Origin: Vibrio europaeus | GTDB lineage: Bacteria > Pseudomonadota > Gammaproteobacteria > Enterobacterales > Vibrionaceae | Direction: 5' to 3' | Length of the DNA stretch: 64,000 nucleotides | NCBI RefSeq assembly: GCF_001695575.1 | Contig: NZ_LUAX01000001.1 | Location: 1,116,001-1,180,000, forward strand | Shown: one piece after another, positions 26,800 through 36,866 of the stretch | Layout of the letters: each line of letters begins with the position of its first letter | Numbering within the stretch: position 1 is the stretch's first letter | Notes under the pieces: model-generated | Database searches by the model: none | Seen by the model: only the letters and a program-made list of their open reading frames with translations | What the model was told of the DNA's origin: nothing | Position numbers and translations under genes: made by a program

Positions 26800-27714
26800 A
26801 TGGATTACCTAGCCCTTTCTCGAATCAGCCTTAAACACCTTACCGTGTTACATGTCCTTCTTAGCACTCATAGCGTGACCAATGCCGCCAAGGTTCTATG
26901 CGTTACCCCGTCGAGTGTGAGTAAGACTCTCAACCAGCTGCGTGATCAACTTAAAGATGAGCTGTTCTACCGTGAAGGAGGCCAATTAATTCCAACGCCA
27001 TTTGCGCTTAGCATTGGTTCTGAAGTTCATAAAATATTGTCGAGCATGAATGGTATTTTGCACCAAGGTGCTTTCAAACCAGCGGAATTTGAGGGGACGA
27101 TTTCTCTCTCTATGCGCGAAAGTACCTTTGAATTGTTCGCGTCAAAAATCGCGTTCATCATAAATCAGCTCGCCAACGCGCGAGCTATCAATGTTTATGC
27201 GAAAGAGCAGTTAAGTTTTGATGCCTTAGTGCGCGGACAAGTCGATTTTATGATCTTACCGCATGATATTAGCCAACCGCCGACTCGTAGCCGAGAGCTA
27301 ATGTGGAAGCAGATTCATTCAGATGAGATGGTGTGCTTGATGTCAGATCTGCACCCACTCGCAAAGAGCGATTTGGATATACAAGGCTACCTTTCTTATC
27401 AGCATATCGGTATTTTAGACAAAGACCTCGCTGAGCCCTACTTCGAGCAAAACCTGACACAAAAATACGGTGCTCGTAAAGTGGCAATGTCCGTTGCGGA
27501 TTTTGGCGCTGCCGCGATCATGTGCCATCATTCAGAGCACCTATTGACCTGCTCTCAAATGTGGGCTGAAAATGCAGCGCAAGCGAAAGGCTTAGTTTCT
27601 AAACCTCTTCCTTTTGAGTATGGCGAGGTCGCCTATAGCTTAGTGTGGAACCAAGCAAGCTTAAACAACCCTGCGCTACACTGGCTCCATCAGCAATTAA
27701 CGACCGCTGACTAA
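26800..27714 (+). CDS. LysR-family transcriptional regulator
   Basis: A 304-residue LysR regulator: N-terminal winged helix-turn-helix (LKHLTVLHVLLSTHSVTNAAKVLCVTPSSVSKTL... at 11-50) and a substrate-binding effector domain from about residue 95. The HTH Ser-rich recognition helix is typical of the LeuO/NodD-like branch. It converges on yjjW and the two stops overlap by four bases (CTAA). Because of this location it may control yjjI-yjjW, but it is not divergent from them, so this is a guess. Confidence 0.88.
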   Translation: MDYLALSRISLKHLTVLHVLLSTHSVTNAAKVLCVTPSSVSKTLNQLRDQLKDELFYREGGQLIPTPFALSIGSEVHKILSSMNGILHQGAFKPAEFEGTISLSMRESTFELFASKIAFIINQLANARAINVYAKEQLSFDALVRGQVDFMILPHDISQPPTRSRELMWKQIHSDEMVCLMSDLHPLAKSDLDIQGYLSYQHIGILDKDLAEPYFEQNLTQKYGARKVAMSVADFGAAAIMCHHSEHLLTCSQMWAENAAQAKGLVSKPLPFEYGEVAYSLVWNQASLNNPALHWLHQQLTTAD

Positions 27715-28577
27715 GTATAAATCTCGGGGGTAAGTATCGGTTGGACAATTTTATCTGCAATGAGTGAGCGAAACCGATTCATCTCATCTTCGCTACATTT
27801 TTCCCACTCCGATGCTTGCCTGCTCACCCCGTGATGTTGAAACGCATTGAGCCGAACGACCACATCATCTGGCAATGAACGGATTAGCTTAACAACCTCA
27901 TCGATTTCAGAGTCCAAATCGCTTTTACCCGGAACGTGTAGCAGCCTAAGCTCATGCAGTTTTTTGGCGCTTGCAAGGTAGCGAATCGAATCAATCACCC
28001 TGTGGTTATCTCTTCTGGTTAACCACTGATGCGTATCACTCTGCCACGATTTTAAATCGAGCATAACACCGTCAAGAACAGGTGTGACTCTCTCCCAAAC
28101 ATGAATAGGTAAATAGCCGTTACTATCAATGAAACAGGTTAGATGTCCTAGTTCTCTGTCTGCTTTGATTGCTCGAAATAGCGCTATGATAAACGGAAGC
28201 TGAAGAGTGGCTTCTCCACCCGAAACCGTGATGCCGGAAATAAAGAAGTGTTGGCTACGGATGAGTTCCAAGATTTGAGTGACATTGTAACGCTTAATCT
28301 TGGGGCTCGATTTGTGGCCACAGATATCGATACATTTATCGCAGTGAGTGCAAAGCCCTTCATCCCACACCACTTTGTTATCAATCATCGCTAACGCTTG
28401 TGTAGGACATGAATCAACACAATCGCCACAGTGATTACAATGATTGATTGTATGTGGGTTATGGCAATTTAAGCAATCAAAGTTACACCCTTGTAGAAAG
28501 ATGACCAGGCGATTGCCCGGCCCATCAACACAAGAGAAATTAAGAATGCGGCTAACTAACGCTGACTTCTCACTCAC
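27711..28577 (-). CDS. yjjW: YjjW-family glycyl-radical enzyme activase
   Basis: A 288-residue radical-SAM activase that would install the glycyl radical on YjjI. The radical-SAM cluster motif is CNFDCLNC (about residues 30-37). Two further 4Fe-4S ferredoxin motifs follow, CNHCGDCVDSCP and CTHCDKCIDIC, as in PFL-activase relatives with an inserted ferredoxin domain. SAM-binding residues appear in ITVSGGEATLQ. The start is GTG 28577 with TAGGG upstream. It is 12 bases after yjjI in the same operon and ends overlapping the LysR stop. Confidence 0.9.
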   Translation of the reverse strand: MSEKSALVSRILNFSCVDGPGNRLVIFLQGCNFDCLNCHNPHTINHCNHCGDCVDSCPTQALAMIDNKVVWDEGLCTHCDKCIDICGHKSSPKIKRYNVTQILELIRSQHFFISGITVSGGEATLQLPFIIALFRAIKADRELGHLTCFIDSNGYLPIHVWERVTPVLDGVMLDLKSWQSDTHQWLTRRDNHRVIDSIRYLASAKKLHELRLLHVPGKSDLDSEIDEVVKLIRSLPDDVVVRLNAFQHHGVSRQASEWEKCSEDEMNRFRSLIADKIVQPILTPEIYT

Positions 28578-28589
28578 TGCGGTGCCCTA

Positions 28590-30131
28590 CTACTTGTATA
28601 CTGGCTCTGTTTCCATACTGACCACACGAGGTGAACGGTCTAGTATTCCAGTGTTCTTCGCCGCCTCAGCTCCCAAGAAAGTAGTGTTTTTGCGCGAGCC
28701 TTCCTCAGCAAACTTGTTGATATCAGAGAGCTTAATCATATAGCCCGTGACACGGACTAAGTCATTAGACGCAACGTTCGCGGTAAACTCCCTAAAACCT
28801 TGCTTCAAAGCGCCTTTACACAAATTGAACATCGCTTCGGGGTTGGATTTCACCGTTTCATCAATGGTCAAAATATCACTGATGCCAGAGATGTAATATT
28901 TGTGCTGCTCGGCGGTTGCTTGAACATAAGACACAGGATCAGGTTCGGTGCCATAAGGGATACGAACACCTGGCGTCACATCTTCGTCCAAGCTGATACC
29001 GCCTTGAGCATGAAGCAGCGCCTTGCCCTCTAAGCCGTATTTCACTGGGCTGCTATCGACAAGGTGAGCGAGCTTTTCAGATATGGCGAGTGCGAGTCGA
29101 TTTGCCTGATGGCTATGACCATATTGCTCATCAATGCCTTCTTTATCAAGCAAGATATTGACCGCTTCAGCCATGCCATAAATACCATACATAGGCGCAA
29201 ATCGATTCTCTTCAACCAAGCCTTCAACCGTTAAGAAGCCTTTGAAGAAGTTCGATTTCTCGTGCAGGTGACTGCTTCGCGCATCCATAAGTTCAATCAT
29301 TAGCTCGCTATAGGATGGTAAAACGTAGTCTAGAAAGTCTGTTCTATCTTTTGCGCGCAATGCGACTTCTTTTAAGTTCATACGAACTAAGGTATTCGAA
29401 CCACCAGCAAGAGGCAGAGAGTTGTAGCAACTAACAATGCCGAACTTGTTTTGACCATAAGCGGCCGCATGCATCGGATAATTAGCAATATGAGGTTTGC
29501 TACATTCACAGATATTAGTCGTCGCTTGTTTGAGCAGATCGTCTGGGGTGACGTTCGTATCGTACATAAAGGTTAAGTTCGGAGCGATCTGCTTTAACTC
29601 TGCATCAACTCGTAAAATTGTTCGGCAAATGACATTGTCTGTAGGGCCAATATTCACATGCATAAAGGCATCTGGCAGCGTTCTATCGAGCATGATCCAG
29701 AAACGTTTCAGCTTGGTGTAAATTTCCGCTTCACTTAAGGTTCCTACATGTGGCAACAAGACATCATCAAGCTGACCAAGATAGACAGGAATATTCGTTA
29801 CAGAAGGAACATGGTGGTAGATGATCGTCAGTAGATTCAACGCATCATCAAAATCTGTCGCGGGTTCTAGCTCTAGGTAATCTGAGCCTTGCTTAAGGAA
29901 CTTCGCATAGTCAGGTAAAACATAGCGAGGTTTGAAAGGGGCATGGCCTTCAAACATGTCACAAATTACGCCCTCTTCCATCGCTTTTGTAACCCCCTCA
30001 GAAACCTTCATATAGGGAAGACTGGCTTCCGCTTCTAGGGCTAAGAATTGGTTTTTCTGTTTTGGAGAGAGCTTGGCATCGGTAACGATATTGGTTACAC
30101 GTTGCTGAAATGCGTTGTTAACATCAGACAT
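28590..30131 (-). CDS. yjjI: YjjI-family glycyl-radical enzyme
   Basis: A 513-residue protein of the YjjI glycyl-radical family, whose substrate is unsettled as far as I know. The glycyl-radical motif is RVTGYM near residue 466, embedded in NDLVRVTGYMIKLSDINKFA. A candidate thiyl Cys lies in GIVSCYNSLPLAGGS. The short length compared with PflB (about 760) is typical of YjjI. AAGGAAAA precedes ATG 30131. It forms an operon with its activase yjjW. Oxygen-sensitive enzymes of this kind act in anaerobic growth, but no convincing FNR box was found; instead two direct repeats lie upstream. Confidence 0.9.
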   Translation of the reverse strand: MSDVNNAFQQRVTNIVTDAKLSPKQKNQFLALEAEASLPYMKVSEGVTKAMEEGVICDMFEGHAPFKPRYVLPDYAKFLKQGSDYLELEPATDFDDALNLLTIIYHHVPSVTNIPVYLGQLDDVLLPHVGTLSEAEIYTKLKRFWIMLDRTLPDAFMHVNIGPTDNVICRTILRVDAELKQIAPNLTFMYDTNVTPDDLLKQATTNICECSKPHIANYPMHAAAYGQNKFGIVSCYNSLPLAGGSNTLVRMNLKEVALRAKDRTDFLDYVLPSYSELMIELMDARSSHLHEKSNFFKGFLTVEGLVEENRFAPMYGIYGMAEAVNILLDKEGIDEQYGHSHQANRLALAISEKLAHLVDSSPVKYGLEGKALLHAQGGISLDEDVTPGVRIPYGTEPDPVSYVQATAEQHKYYISGISDILTIDETVKSNPEAMFNLCKGALKQGFREFTANVASNDLVRVTGYMIKLSDINKFAEEGSRKNTTFLGAEAAKNTGILDRSPRVVSMETEPVYK

Positions 30132-30161
30132 GGTTATTTTCCTTATTATTTGTAAGGATTC

Positions 30162-30214
30162 TAACCAATATCCACCATGTCCACTATTGAGATTATGTTA
30201 ATGACCAATGTCCA
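30162..30214. promoter_or_regulatory. tandem direct repeats upstream of yjjI
   Basis: TAACCAATATCCA (30162-30174) and TGACCAATGTCCA (30202-30214) agree in 11 of 13 bases and start 40 bases apart, about four DNA turns. They lie 30-83 bases upstream of the yjjI start, where a regulator would bind; the regulator is unknown. Confidence 0.4.
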
Positions 30215-30238
30215 TTTTGGAAATTTACATTCAAGAAA

Positions 30239-30260
30239 AAGCCCCGAAGTTTCGGGGCTT
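30239..30260 (-). terminator. terminator of the chemoreceptor gene
   Basis: AAGCCCCGAA/TTCGGGGCTT hairpin with a T-rich tail in the leftward direction, just beyond the chemoreceptor stop. Confidence 0.85.
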
Positions 30261-30274
30261 TACGAGTCTTGGGA

Positions 30275-32158
30275 TTACAGTTTAAATCGTTGAATCTCTT
30301 GCTCTAGTTCGTGAGATAGCTCAGACAACTGTGCGGCTTGCGCTGCTGCGTCGTGCGCTTCATCTGCAAGTTCATTCGAAACATCACGAATACCAACGGT
30401 GTTACGGGTGATTTCAGAGGTGACTGACGCTTGCTCTTCAGCAGCAGAGGCAATTTGAGTCGCCATATCGCTAATACGCTCTACCGCTGTTTGGATTTGA
30501 GTCAGGCTAACCGCAGCTGAATCAGCATCCCCAACGCTAGTATCGGCCAATTGACGACTATCACCCATGATGCCCACTGCTTTACCCGTTGTGCCTTGCA
30601 GCGTTTCAATCATCTGCTGAATTTCTTGGGTTGAAGCGTGTGTACGTTGGCTTAGAACACGAACTTCATCGGCAACCACAGCGAAGCCACGACCTTGCTC
30701 ACCCGCACGCGCAGCTTCAATAGCGGCGTTAAGCGCAAGTAAGTTAGTTTGCTCTGCAATATCCTGAATCGTAGAAAGAATAGTGCTGATGCTCTTACCA
30801 TGAACTTCAAGCTCTTGAATCACTTCTGTCGCTACCTGAACTTCCGTTGCTAAGTTTTGAATCGAGCCTTGAGTCTGAACGACCTGCTCACCACCATGAA
30901 CACAAGCTGTTACCGCTTCCGAAGAGTTCTGAGCTGTATTGTCAGCATTACCTGCGATTTCTTGCGTTGCAGCCGCCATTTCATTGATCGCTGTTGCGAC
31001 CATGTTGATCTCGTCTTGTTGAAGGCGAATACGAGCGCTGCGCTCTTCTGCTTGTTGCGCCGTTTGTTTTGACTGCTCTGACAGCGATGCAGACACCAAG
31101 CTTAGCTTAGAAACCATAGTGTGCATATTACCAACGAAGGTATTGAAGTTAGTTGCAAGCTGCCCGACTTCATCATCGCTACGTGGTTCAAGGCGCTGGG
31201 TAAGATCACCTTCACCCGAAGCAATTTCCTCAAGTGCATTGGAAACACGAACTAAGTCTTGGAACAAGAAGCTCACTAACCAAGAAACCACCGCAATAAC
31301 GATTAAAGTAATCACGATTGCAGTAATAATTAGGCTTTGTAGCAGTTCGGTGTGTGCCGCTTCTTCTGTTGCGCGATCCATCTCAATAGCAAAAATCCAC
31401 TGAGTGTCTGGAACCTTAGTAAAGAAATACAGCTTCTCTTGACCATTACGTTCAATCAGCTTGATTGAACCCGCGTTAGCTGCCTCTTCGATAGCACGTA
31501 GAGTAAACTCTTTTGAAAGTGTGGTGACAGGTTTAAGAGAAAGAGATTTATCTGGGTGCGCTAAGAAAGTGCCATTTTGCGTATCAATCAACATCGCGTA
31601 AGCATTTTTGCCCGCATCTAAGTTGATCACATCGTTAATTAGTTGATCAATCAATACATCAGCGCCAACCACACCAACGAACTGACCGTTACGGCGAATT
31701 GGTTCAGCAATCGTCACTAACAAGGCATTAGTAATCGCATCTTTGTATGCCGTAGTGATGATTTGACGGCCTGCATTATTAGCATCGATATACCAAGGGC
31801 GAACACGTGGGTCGTAATCCGCTCGGTTACGCTCTGGGTGCGAACGGTACATACCACCTTCTGGCGTGCCTAAGAAGATGTCATCAAAGCCACCCGCTTT
31901 TCTCGCTTGTTGTAGGTATGGGACAACGTCGACTTCATTGCTGTAGTCATTAAACGCAGAAGCAATATCTTTACGAATATTGATCCAGTCTTTGATACCA
32001 GAAGAAGCCGTCGTCGCGAGACTTTCTGCACGCGCATAAACGCCATTTTGCGTTTGCTGCTTAAGTTGATCGGCGGATAGCCAAGTTAACGCACTCGCCA
32101 TTAGCACTACTGCTAATAGGCTCGCACCTATGAGTTTTTGTTTTAGTGATAAGTTCAT
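30275..32158 (-). CDS. methyl-accepting chemotaxis protein with dCache sensor
   Basis: A 627-residue chemoreceptor. First membrane helix at about 8-28, periplasmic dCache domain with the typical [12 protein letters not shown] motif (about 135) and a small-molecule pocket, second membrane helix (about 280-302), HAMP, and a full signalling hairpin with the tip [32 protein letters not shown]. No NWETF-type CheR/CheB tether is present at the C terminus (EIQRFKL). ATG 32158 (MNLSLKQKL) was chosen by family fit; the longer frame adds 17 residues. Cache receptors of this kind often bind amino acids; the ligand here is unknown. Confidence 0.92.
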   Translation of the reverse strand: MNLSLKQKLIGASLLAVVLMASALTWLSADQLKQQTQNGVYARAESLATTASSGIKDWINIRKDIASAFNDYSNEVDVVPYLQQARKAGGFDDIFLGTPEGGMYRSHPERNRADYDPRVRPWYIDANNAGRQIITTAYKDAITNALLVTIAEPIRRNGQFVGVVGADVLIDQLINDVINLDAGKNAYAMLIDTQNGTFLAHPDKSLSLKPVTTLSKEFTLRAIEEAANAGSIKLIERNGQEKLYFFTKVPDTQWIFAIEMDRATEEAAHTELLQSLIITAIVITLIVIAVVSWLVSFLFQDLVRVSNALEEIASGEGDLTQRLEPRSDDEVGQLATNFNTFVGNMHTMVSKLSLVSASLSEQSKQTAQQAEERSARIRLQQDEINMVATAINEMAAATQEIAGNADNTAQNSSEAVTACVHGGEQVVQTQGSIQNLATEVQVATEVIQELEVHGKSISTILSTIQDIAEQTNLLALNAAIEAARAGEQGRGFAVVADEVRVLSQRTHASTQEIQQMIETLQGTTGKAVGIMGDSRQLADTSVGDADSAAVSLTQIQTAVERISDMATQIASAAEEQASVTSEITRNTVGIRDVSNELADEAHDAAAQAAQLSELSHELEQEIQRFKL

Positions 32159-32285
32159 AAATTTAATATTGGTTGTGGAACAGACAGAGGTTGCGAATTT
32201 TATAGCCAAATTCTTCTATATGCACGCAATATTATCGAGTTATTAACTTACACTAACTATTTGTAATATAGTTATTTTTCTGGCG

Positions 32286-32591
32286 TCAGAGAGTCGTCAC
32301 ATCGGTAGTTTCATCACTCGCCTTCCGAGACTCTTCGAGCGCTTGCGGATTGTCTCGATAATATTTATCGAGCAGATCTTTTCCGTATGTCACTTCAGTT
32401 TGCATATGCAGCGCAAACACAATTGCAGCAAAGAGTGCGGAGAAGATATTAAACCATTTAGTGACTTTCTTTCGTCGAACTGGAGAGTAAATAGCAATGT
32501 TCACAGCCACCAGTGCGAATGGATATATCAAGATTATTGCGATTAAAACGGCGAGATAGTTGGAAATCGCCATAGGTGTGTCGTAACCCAT
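32286..32591 (-). CDS. small two-helix inner-membrane protein
   Basis: A 101-residue protein with two membrane helices (YLAVLIAIILIYPFALVAVNIAIY and WFNIFSALFAAIVFALHM) and a charged C-terminal tail. ATG 32591 follows GGAGG at six-base spacing, so this is a real gene; the longer frame begins eight codons upstream. The family is not recognised. It lies between gyrA and the chemoreceptor gene on the same strand, but 128 bases upstream of the chemoreceptor start. Confidence 0.7.
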   Translation of the reverse strand: MGYDTPMAISNYLAVLIAIILIYPFALVAVNIAIYSPVRRKKVTKWFNIFSALFAAIVFALHMQTEVTYGKDLLDKYYRDNPQALEESRKASDETTDVTTL

Positions 32592-32728
32592 AAACACCTC
32601 CGAGTTAGGTTTCAATACAATCTAACCTTGAAGCATGTCTTAAGTCTCAGACCTACGTAAGCCCCTAAAGTATTAATGCTCAGTAATTGAAGTCACTCGA
32701 AGAAATGAACGTATGGAATGATAAGAGC

Positions 32729-32760
32729 AAAAAAATGCCAGACATTAGGTCTGGCATTTT
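32729..32760 (-). terminator. gyrA terminator
   Basis: A twelve-base stem (AAAATGCCAGAC/GTCTGGCATTTT) with a five-base loop and T run in the leftward direction, beginning 19 bases after the gyrA stop. Confidence 0.9.
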
Positions 32761-32778
32761 GATGTTTAATGAACTGAA

Positions 32779-35406
32779 TTACTCTTCAGTATCGTCGCTT
32801 TCATTTGGTGCTTCTGATGATTCCGCCGCTTGAGCGACTTCGCCCTCAACTGCCTCTTCACCTTCAGAAAACTCTGCTTCTTCTACCTCATCGATTCGTT
32901 GTAGACCCACAACGTTCTCGTCTTCAGCAGTACGGATTAGCGTGACACCTTGAGTATTTCGGCCTACTTGGCTTACTTCAGCAACGCGTGTGCGAACTAG
33001 AGTACCAGCGTCAGTGATCATCATCATCTCGTCGCCTTCTTCTACTTGTACCGCGCCAACAACTGGACCATTACGCTCAGACACTTTGATAGAAACAACG
33101 CCTTGAGTCGCACGACCTTTGGTTGGGTACTCAGCTAGTTCGGTACGCTTACCGTAACCATTTTGCGTCACTGTTAGGATGTCGCCTTCATTTGAAGGAA
33201 CAATCAGTGAAACAACTTGATCATCTTCGGCTAGTTTCATACCGCGTACACCTGCCGCAGTACGACCCATTGCACGTACTTTGTCTTCTGCAAAGCGAAC
33301 CACTTTACCCGCTTTAGAGAACAGCATGATGTCGCAGTCGCCATTAGTGATGTCGACACCAATTAGCGAGTCATCGTCACGTAGGTTCACAGCAATCAGA
33401 CCGTTAGCACGTACGTTAGCAAATTGGTTCAGTGGCGTTTTCTTAACAGTACCATCGCCTGTCGCCATGAAGATGAATTTCTCTTCAGAGAACTCATCAA
33501 CAGGTAGAATAGCGGTAATACGCTCACCTTCTTCTAGTGGAAGGATGTTAACGATTGGCTTACCACGAGCGGTACGGCTTGCTTGTGGTAATTGGTAAAC
33601 TTTCAGACGGTAAGTCTTACCACGAGTCGAGAAACATAAGATGTTGTCGTGGGTATTCGCCACTAGAAGACGTTCGATGTAGTCTTCATCTTTCATCTTA
33701 GTTGCGCTCTTACCTTTACCACCACGACGCTGAGCTTCGTAGTCACTTAGAATTTGGTACTTAACGTAACCTTCGTGAGATAGCGTCACAACAACATCTT
33801 CACGAGCAATCAGCTCTTCCATGTCAATGTCGTGGCTTGCCGCTGTAATCTCAGTACGACGTGCATCACCGAAGCCATCACGTACTGCTTCTAATTCTTC
33901 ACGAATCACTTCCATCAAACGCTCAGTGCTTGCAAGAATGTGCATTAGCTCAGCGATCTCATCTAGAAGTGCTTTGTATTCATCTAGAATCTTCTCGTGC
34001 TCTAGACCGGTTAGACGGTGTAGACGAAGCTCTAGAATGGCTTGTGCTTGAGTTTCAGTCAGGAAGTACTGACCGTCACGGATACCATACTGATCTTCTA
34101 GCCATTCAGGACGAGCTGCATCAGTACCCGCACGCTCAAGCATTGACGCTACGTTACCAAGATCCCAACCACGCGAAACCAAGCCCACTTTTGCTTCAGC
34201 TGGTGTTGGCGCGTTTTTGATCAGTTCAATAACTTCATCAATGTTTGCTAGTGCAAGAGAGAGTGCTTCAAGGATATGTGCACGCTCACGCGCTTTACGC
34301 AATTCGAAGATAGTGCGGCGAGTCACCACTTCACGGCGGTGATCAACAAAGCACTTCAACATATCTTTCAGGTTGAACAGCTGTGGCTGACCGTTGTTCA
34401 GTGCCACCATGTTGATGCCGAAAGTCGTTTGCAGTTGAGTTTGTGCGTATAGGTTGTTTAGAACCACTTCGCCCACTGCGTCACGCTTACATTCAATAAC
34501 AATACGCATACCGTCTTTATCTGACTCATCGCGTAGTGCACTGATGCCTTCAACTTTCTTATCTTTAACTAGCTCAGCGATCTTTTCGATCAAGCGCGCT
34601 TTGTTAACCTGATAAGGGATTTCGGTAACAATAATGGTTTCTTTACCATTCTTTTCTGTTTCGATATCCGCTTTCGAGCGCATGTAAATCTTACCGCGGC
34701 CCGTCTTATAGGCATCGACGATACCTTTACGACCACTGATTAGCGCTGCTGTTGGGAAGTCTGGACCAGGAATGTAGTCCATTAGCTCATCAATAGTGAT
34801 CGCTTCATTATTGATGTACGCAAGACAACCATCAATTACCTCTGTCAGGTTATGAGGAGGAATGTTGGTTGCCATACCTACTGCGATACCAGAAGCACCG
34901 TTTACCAATAGGTTAGGAATTTTTGTAGGTAGAACAGCAGGGATCTGCTCAGTGCCATCATAGTTAGGCACGTAGTCTACTGTTTCTTTATCTAGGTCAG
35001 CCAGAAGTTCGTGGGCAATTTTTGCCATGCGAACTTCGGTGTAACGCATTGCTGCCGCTGAGTCACCATCGATCGAACCGAAGTTACCTTGACCGTCGAC
35101 CAGCATGTAACGAAGTGAGAACGGCTGTGCCATACGTACAATTGTATCGTACACAGCGCTATCACCGTGCGGGTGATATTTACCGATTACGTCGCCAACA
35201 ACACGGGCAGATTTTTTATATGCTTTATTCCAATCATTACCAAGTACATTCATCGCGAACAAAACGCGGCGGTGTACAGGCTTTAGGCCATCACGCACAT
35301 CTGGAAGAGCACGACCCACGATTACTGACATCGCGTAGTCTAGGTATGAACCTCGAAGCTCATCTTCAATGTTTACGGGCGTGATCTCTTTCGCTAGATC
35401 GCTCAT
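32779..35406 (-). CDS. gyrA: DNA gyrase subunit A
   Basis: The 875-residue breakage-reunion subunit of DNA gyrase, which introduces negative supercoils. Catalytic Tyr122 lies in AAMRYTE. The quinolone-resistance region is wild type at the usual positions, Ser83 and Asp87 ([10 protein letters not shown]). The C-terminal beta-pinwheel contains the GyrA box QRRGGKG. An acidic tail ([18 protein letters not shown]...) ends the protein. It is transcribed divergently from ubiG with about 285 bases between the starts, the usual gammaproteobacterial order. Confidence 0.98.
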   Translation of the reverse strand: MSDLAKEITPVNIEDELRGSYLDYAMSVIVGRALPDVRDGLKPVHRRVLFAMNVLGNDWNKAYKKSARVVGDVIGKYHPHGDSAVYDTIVRMAQPFSLRYMLVDGQGNFGSIDGDSAAAMRYTEVRMAKIAHELLADLDKETVDYVPNYDGTEQIPAVLPTKIPNLLVNGASGIAVGMATNIPPHNLTEVIDGCLAYINNEAITIDELMDYIPGPDFPTAALISGRKGIVDAYKTGRGKIYMRSKADIETEKNGKETIIVTEIPYQVNKARLIEKIAELVKDKKVEGISALRDESDKDGMRIVIECKRDAVGEVVLNNLYAQTQLQTTFGINMVALNNGQPQLFNLKDMLKCFVDHRREVVTRRTIFELRKARERAHILEALSLALANIDEVIELIKNAPTPAEAKVGLVSRGWDLGNVASMLERAGTDAARPEWLEDQYGIRDGQYFLTETQAQAILELRLHRLTGLEHEKILDEYKALLDEIAELMHILASTERLMEVIREELEAVRDGFGDARRTEITAASHDIDMEELIAREDVVVTLSHEGYVKYQILSDYEAQRRGGKGKSATKMKDEDYIERLLVANTHDNILCFSTRGKTYRLKVYQLPQASRTARGKPIVNILPLEEGERITAILPVDEFSEEKFIFMATGDGTVKKTPLNQFANVRANGLIAVNLRDDDSLIGVDITNGDCDIMLFSKAGKVVRFAEDKVRAMGRTAAGVRGMKLAEDDQVVSLIVPSNEGDILTVTQNGYGKRTELAEYPTKGRATQGVVSIKVSERNGPVVGAVQVEEGDEMMMITDAGTLVRTRVAEVSQVGRNTQGVTLIRTAEDENVVGLQRIDEVEEAEFSEGEEAVEGEVAQAAESSEAPNESDDTEE

Positions 35407-35690
35407 AGAGCCATTATCCCTCTATTTATAGATCGTATGTACAATACGCTTAAGGTGCAAAAATATAACATACATTTCAGTGGTTCGGCATTACTTTCCC
35501 TCTCCTTTTATCAGGTTGTGAGCTTGGTTGTGAATCAAACGCTGAGAATTTGCACACTCTTCTGATATCCCGCTGATAAATGGCTATATTTTACTCAGCC
35601 GTTGAGAAAAGTGATCCTGTCTATGGAGTGTCCGTGGTTAACAGGTATAATGCCCTCATTCAAGGAAGCGGTTAAATTAATAGAGTTGTT

Positions 35691-36398
35691 ATGACCCAAT
35701 CACAAAACGTCGATCCGAACGAGATTAAGAAGTTTGAGGACATGGCCTCACGCTGGTGGGACTTAGAGGGTGAATTTAAGCCTTTGCATCAGATCAATCC
35801 TTTGCGCCTTAACTATGTTTTGGATAACTGTGATGGCTTGTTTGGAAAAGAAGTCTTAGATGTCGGCTGCGGCGGCGGCATCCTAGCAGAAAGCATGGCC
35901 AAAGAAGGCGCGATTGTCACCGGTCTTGATATGGGTAAAGAGCCTCTAGAAGTGGCGAGACTACACGCTTTAGAAACGGGCACTAAGCTCACCTACATCC
36001 AGAGTACAATTGAAGATCATGCGACTGAAAATCAAGGTAAGTATGACGTTGTGACCTGTATGGAGATGCTTGAGCACGTCCCTGATCCACAATCAGTGAT
36101 TCGTTCATGTGCAGCCTTGGTGAAACCGGGCGGCCATGTGTTTTTTTCAACCCTTAACCGCAACCTTAAGTCTTATCTGTTTGCGATTGTCGGCGCAGAA
36201 AAGCTATTGAAGATTGTTCCAGAAGGTACTCACGATCACGATAAGTTTATCCGCCCTGCTGAGCTAATTAAGATGGTTGACCAAACTGACTTAACCGAAA
36301 CCGGGATTACTGGCCTACACTACAACCCTCTGACTGACACCTACAAGCTAGGTCAAAATGTTGATGTAAATTACATCGTTCATACTCAGAAATTTTAA
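35691..36398 (+). CDS. ubiG: ubiquinone biosynthesis O-methyltransferase
   Basis: A 235-residue SAM-dependent methyltransferase that carries out both O-methylations in ubiquinone synthesis. SAM motif I is [12 protein letters not shown] (about residues 56-68), followed by [13 protein letters not shown]. The N-terminal stretch [26 protein letters not shown] is diagnostic of UbiG. It is monocistronic with a terminator behind it; gyrA is divergent. Confidence 0.97.
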   Translation: MTQSQNVDPNEIKKFEDMASRWWDLEGEFKPLHQINPLRLNYVLDNCDGLFGKEVLDVGCGGGILAESMAKEGAIVTGLDMGKEPLEVARLHALETGTKLTYIQSTIEDHATENQGKYDVVTCMEMLEHVPDPQSVIRSCAALVKPGGHVFFSTLNRNLKSYLFAIVGAEKLLKIVPEGTHDHDKFIRPAELIKMVDQTDLTETGITGLHYNPLTDTYKLGQNVDVNYIVHTQKF

Positions 36399-36432
36399 CA
36401 TTTGTCACATACTAGATGTAGTGGTCAAGAAT

Positions 36433-36464
36433 AAGGCGATAGCACATGCTCATCGCCTTTTTTA
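36433..36464 (+). terminator. ubiG terminator
   Basis: AAGGCGAT/ATCGCCTT hairpin and a T6 tract, starting 34 bases after the ubiG stop. The rest of 36465-36665 is A/T-rich and shows no gene. Confidence 0.85.
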
Positions 36465-36665
36465 GTGCCAATTGAAGCAATTTTTGTCGGTTTGATTCCA
36501 AAATAATCAAAGCAAAAATCGAAGACAACTTTGACCAAAGATCAAGGAATTTTTTTTTGTTTGTGGTTACTTCTAAACCGATCTAAAAACGGTAATTAAT
36601 TACAATCTTACCCGCTCTAACCTCATCGGTTAGTAGCCACTTACTGTTTTTTTTAATTTTGTTAG

Positions 36666-36674
36666 TTATCCACA
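36666..36674 (+). promoter_or_regulatory. DnaA box upstream of nrdA
   Basis: A perfect TTATCCACA box about 195 bases before the nrdA start. DnaA is known to act on the nrdAB promoter in E. coli, so this probably ties dNTP supply to replication. Confidence 0.7.
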
Positions 36675-36743
36675 AGTCATCCAAGATCTGTAACTTGAAA
36701 AGCCTTAGGGATAGCACTATCTTGTAACTCGCACCTTGGTGCA

Positions 36744-36780
36744 CCCCTATATGTTGTGTTTGTACTACAATATATAGATA
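36744..36780. promoter_or_regulatory. tandem NrdR boxes of nrdA
   Basis: CCCCTATATGTTGTGT (36744-36759) and CTACAATATATAGATA (36765-36780) match the NrdR consensus ACACWATATATWGTGT in about 13 and 11 of 16 bases. They start 21 bases apart, two DNA turns, and lie in the nrdA promoter. Confidence 0.75.
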
Positions 36781-36866
36781 GACTTTGATCACAAAGCCGG
36801 AACGAATTTTACAAGAATTACACAAAAATACGGCTTTTATCAGTTTTGTTAGGGAAATGAAGCAGA

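Noticed and set aside
32779..35406. Quinolone-resistance substitution in gyrA
   Set aside because: Ser83 and Asp87 are both wild type, so no resistance change is seen.
36583..36825. 80-residue open frame on the minus strand upstream of nrdA
   Set aside because: It lies across the NrdR and DnaA sites, has no ribosome site and no protein-like pattern.
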